NCBI GenBank assembly: GCA_037074615.1
Contig: CM073558.1
Location: 4,021,501-4,085,500 of the forward strand
Origin: Leucaena leucocephala
Lineage: Eukaryota > Streptophyta > Magnoliopsida > Fabales > Fabaceae
DNA length: 64,000 bases
Reading direction: 5' to 3'
Shown here: positions 60,184 through 64,000 of the stretch, piece after piece
How positions within the stretch are numbered: the first letter of the stretch is position 1
How the letters are laid out: each line of letters opens with the position of its first letter
Made by a program: the position numbers and the translations under genes
The notes under the pieces: model-generated
The model's input: only the letters and a program-made list of their open reading frames with translations
Databases searched by the model: none
What the model was told of the DNA's origin: nothing

Positions 60184-60975
60184 TTATGTGCGAATTTGGA
60201 AGGAAATAAACTATAATTTTATAAGGATTTTTAACCTAAATTATAGTTTTATAAATTTTTTAAACAAATATCTATAAATATTTTTAAATTAAAATATAGT
60301 TTAAAATTATAGTTTCAGATAATTTTTTAGGACTAGTTTTTAAATTAAAAAATAATAATTTATAAATATTAAAATATTAGTTTATCTCTACTTTTTTATA
60401 TACTCTCTCACACTTCTACCTCGCTGTCATTGAAAGAGGAAAAGACAGTGACATTGGTTCTGTAGAGGTGTCCTCTCTCTCCTCCCTTTCTGTCATCTCT
60501 TTTCTTCCTTGTTGCCATTGATATCCTCTCTCGTTAGCGTTATGGGAGCACAAGAGGAAGATGGAGGAGGTTGGGGCATATGATGATGTTGATAAATAGT
60601 GTCAACAGTTGTCACTTATAGATCTACAATGATGGTCTGTAGATCTGTAGAGGTGGTCTACAAATATACTAAGAGAACAGTGATAATTGCATGAGGTAAG
60701 GGCTCATAAGATGAACAATAATAAAGGAAGAAGATGAAGCGTTTAATCAAGAGAAAGTAACAGAGTGAACAGTGATGAATAATAATTAATTTTTTTATTT
60801 TATACTATTTTTAGTAATTTATTAATTATAAAAGATATTATAGTAATAAATATTTAAATATTAATTTTCTCATAATTATTTTTTTCTATAAACTCTTCTC
60901 CAATAAAAATATATTCAAAATCACTTTAAAATTATCTTTTTTATAAATTATTCTTCAAAAGTCAATTCAAATGGC
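60184..60975. mobile_element. MITE family A, copy 3, enlarged
   Basis: The same block order as 33473-34005: AATTATAGTTTTATAAA, TAGTTTCAGATAA, TACTCTCTCACACTT, then ATAAACTCTTCTCCAA and the right end TCAAATGGCCCTA. The centre (60430-60780) is about 350 bp longer than in the other copies, with unrelated GC-richer sequence. Confidence 0.45.
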
Positions 60976-62796
60976 CCTATATCAGAAACTTTACATGACC
61001 ACTAAGTTAGATTGTAGAAGAATACAAGAGGAAAAATAAGTATCATTCCCTATTAATTTTAGTTTATTCCCTAGAAAAAGATATTATGAGATAAATTATA
61101 ATTTTTTTATTTGATATTGATGATTGATACCCATCTAATCTTATTTATAAGTTATTTTTAGCATATTTTATATATATCAAGAAAAAATTTAAACTTACTA
61201 ATATTTAATCATATATTAAAATTCAATAACCTTATAACTTTATTCGTGTTTAATATATATTATCTCATATGATAATAAAATTAATATAATAATAAATAAA
61301 TGGTAAAATTATATATTTATATATAAAATTTAATAATATGATTTATAAATATGATAAAATAATTACTTCTATTTAGAAGAGTAGATTAAAGTATTGAACC
61401 AATGTTTATATGGTCGTTCTTCAAAAAAAACAATGTTAAAATTTCTGGATGTTATATCATCATTTTATAAAGTGCAATTACTACCATCTAAAATTGATTA
61501 AAAGTGGGATTTTTATGTCGATTATTACAGAAAGTATAATTATATTTTCTTTTTATAAAAAAGAATATCATTGTATTTTCAATTTTTGTTCTCTTTTTTT
61601 CTGTTCACATACATTCTTTTATTAGATATAATTTTATTTGAGTTACTGTGAATTTAACACTAAATGTTTTTAATTATTGTTGGTTTTGCAGGCAACAAAA
61701 CAAAAGGATAACACCAAGTCCAGTCACGGAGAGTAAATAAAAAAACCATTCCACCCAAAAAAAACACATAAAAACCCAAATCATAGGTGTAACCAGGAGC
61801 AAAACTCTTAAAAAGTCTCCAATCATCATCAGCTACTTCAGTGTTAGTTAAGTTAAATTAATTGCAGTTGGTTTATGATTATAGAAACATATACCATACC
61901 AAGACGAAATAGAGTACTAAATTTAACCTGCCAGGTAGGTAATTCATAGACCTTGAAAAAACACGTGAATTATATTATTAATTAATTATTAGTTGACTAT
62001 TACATCTCATTTTAATTATAATAGTTAAATAAAAAATTTAATTTTATTATAATTATAACACCTCAAATTTAATTTGTCTCATAAAATTATAATTTTATCC
62101 TAAAACCACCTGTATATAATTATATATATTAAAAGATTTATATTAAGAATAATTTAAAATATATCTAATTGAATAGATTATTTTAGTAAAACTAATATAT
62201 AATTATTATAAATAATTAATTTAACTATTTTTTTTAATTTATTTATATTAATTAGATATATTTTATAAAGATAAAAGATAATAATTAATAACAAAACTGA
62301 GCTGAAATGGTGACACGAATGGGGAACAAAGAGTGAAGAGGGTAAATATATATGAAATAAATGTGAGTTGACTAAATTTCCAAATTTGGTGGAATTGATT
62401 AAAATAGAAAACCCTAATTCAAAGGTTGGGGGTGGAAGAGGAAGACAAAAAAGAGATCGAAGATCCAGAATTCAAAATTCAAAATTCAAAATTCAAAATT
62501 GAGGACATAAACATGACAAGCTCGAACCTGGAATCTTACTTAAATCTGGATCTGCCTTAAAAGCGGGGTACTAGCTCCTACCTACGTCCCCCATAAATAG
62601 TAGAACTTATCTTTAGTAATCCTTATTTCACATCCTACAGTTAGGTGACAGCCTTATACACACACACATATGGTTATCAAACAGTGAACCATATATGAAC
62701 CACTAGGAGGCAGCTGGTTGCAAATTACAATAGTGAGTCCTCCAATTAAATTTACTAGCTTTTAAAAAATATAAAAATATAAAGTAATATATATTA

Positions 62797-62877
62797 TTCC
62801 TCCAATCTTAAATATAAGATATAGTTTATAATATATATTATACTATAAATTATATCTTATATTTAAAATAGGAGAAG
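62797..62877. mobile_element. 81-bp near-perfect hairpin (minimal MITE)
   Basis: TCCTCCAATCTTAAATATAAGATATA on the left is the inverse of TATATCTTATATTTAAAATAGGAGA on the right, separated by an AT-rich loop. Ends resemble Stowaway termini (TTCCTCC). It could be a deletion derivative of the longer elements. Confidence 0.6.
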
Positions 62878-63099
62878 TATTATAATTTAATTTAAACAAT
62901 TTAGGATCTATACATATTTATAGCAAAATTTATTAAAATTTTATTTTAACTATTTTAATGTAAAAATATTTGGGAAAAAGATAATAAAATACCATATGAA
63001 TTTAAGAATGATAAAATAAGTATATAAATATCTAAAAATATAGATTAGGTAAGAGATCCAATATGTCTTTTGTAAATTTAGTTGAAAATACTAAATTAT

Positions 63100-64000
63100 C
63101 CCTAGAGTTATAAATGTCTTAGAGATAGTTGTGAAAATTATTACTAAAATTATAAATTCTATTATAGGAGTTAAAAATCCAAAAATAATTTCAAGTACAA
63201 TGTTAAAGTTGTAAATATCTTAAGGAGAGTTGTCAAAAGTATTATTGAAGTTGTAAATATTATTGTAAGAGTTGCAAACCTAAAAGTAATTAGTTACAAT
63301 TTGAAAGTTGTAAACATCTTAGCTAAAATTGTAAAATATTACTGAAATTACAAATATTATTGCATAAGTTATAAACCTAAAAATAATTAGTTGTAATTTT
63401 AGAGTTGTATATGTCTTAACTAAAGTTGTTAAAACTTTTATTGCATTTGTAAATGTCATAAGAGGAGTTATAAATCCGAAAGTAATTAATTATAATTTTA
63501 TATTTGTAAATGTCTTGAAGATAGTTGTGAAAACTATTACTAAAGTTATAAATTTTATTACATGAATTGCAGCATGAAAGCAATTAGTTTTAATTTTTAA
63601 GTTGTAAATATTTTAGGGAAAGTCGTCAAAACAATTACTGAAATTGTAAATATCATTAGAGGAGTTATAAACCTGAAAGCAATTAGTTACAATTTCAGAG
63701 TTGTAAATGTATTAGAGAGATTTATGAAAATTATTTCTAAAATTGTAAATCCCATTACAGGAGTTGTAAACTCGAAAGCAATTAGTTCAAATTTAAAATT
63801 TATAAATGTTTTAGAGAGTTGTGAAAACTACTACTGAAGTTATAAATATTATTACAGGAATTATAAATCCGAAAGTAATTAATTCTAATTTTAAAGTTGT
63901 AAATATTTTAGTTGAAGTTTTTAAAACTATTACTAAAGTTGTAAATATTATTATATGAGCTATAAATCTGAAAGCAATTAATTTCAATTTTATATTTATA
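63100..64000. repeat. Divergent tandem array, about 98-bp unit, running off the window
   Basis: The anchor GTTGTAAATGTCTTAG (with variants) recurs at 63107, 63208, 63307, 63404, 63503, 63601, 63700, 63799, 63896 and about 63993: ten starts, spacing 97-101 bp. Each unit also carries GTTGTGAAAACTATTACT, AAATTGTAAATATTATTA, AGGAGTTATAAACC and GAAAGCAATTAGTT in that order. Neighbouring copies differ at perhaps 15-25% of sites by eye. No coding capacity. The array is open at base 64000, so its size is unknown. Confidence 0.92.

Larger units (their letters stand above)
59341..63099. other. Gene-free AT-rich intergenic DNA
   Basis: Apart from the cyclin promoter (59341 to about 59800) no gene is supported on either strand. 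The region contains a MITE family A copy (60184-60975), a small hairpin element (62797-62877), and a short AATTCAAA direct repeat run at 62469-62500. Confidence 0.55.

Overview
The window is nuclear DNA from a flowering plant, most likely a eudicot. The genes have many short GT-AG introns, the intergenic DNA is very AT-rich, and Aux/IAA, A2-type cyclin and glycerate-kinase genes are present. I cannot name the species. No bacterial, organellar or viral gene set is present. Exon borders below were read by hand from splice sites and family conservation; six spliced gene models are supported.

Layout. 1-2737: antisense LINE-type retrotransposon, damaged, continuing off the left edge and sitting in an intron. 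2890-7438 (+): last 12 coding exons of NAA15/NAA16, the auxiliary subunit of the NatA N-terminal acetyltransferase, with a TRIM-like element and a MITE in introns. 8063-13047: decayed Ty1/copia element with both LTRs and a 5-bp target duplication. 13982-16924 (-): membrane RING-H2 E3 ligase gene. 18-31 kb: gene-free, with a cluster of GGCCCA motifs, a solo LTR (21477-23435) carrying four 90-bp tandem repeats, and a CACTA element (27588-29055). 31458-35828 (+) and 43608-44476 (+): two Aux/IAA auxin repressors (IAA19-like and IAA15-like) 7.8 kb apart. 44815-45001: a SINE. 47440-51184 (-): D-glycerate 3-kinase of photorespiration. 52308-57872 (-): A2-type cyclin, with a 5' leader reaching about 59330, short upstream ORFs, and a MITE holding a nested SINE in an intron. 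59.3-63.1 kb: no gene seen. 63100-64000: divergent tandem array of about 98-bp units running off the right edge.

How the genes relate. They are ordinary plant genes with independent roles: protein N-acetylation, ubiquitylation, auxin signalling (two genes), photorespiration and cell cycle. Only the two Aux/IAA genes form a functional pair. They are full-length with intact degron and PB1 domains, and the downstream one has canonical and high-affinity ARF-type motifs upstream.

I found no convincing new biological system. The items most worth a second look are the 98-bp array, the self-repeating solo LTR, the TGTCGG/CCGACA pair upstream of the second Aux/IAA gene, the cyclin leader uORFs, the TRIM-like element, and the SINE-in-MITE nest.
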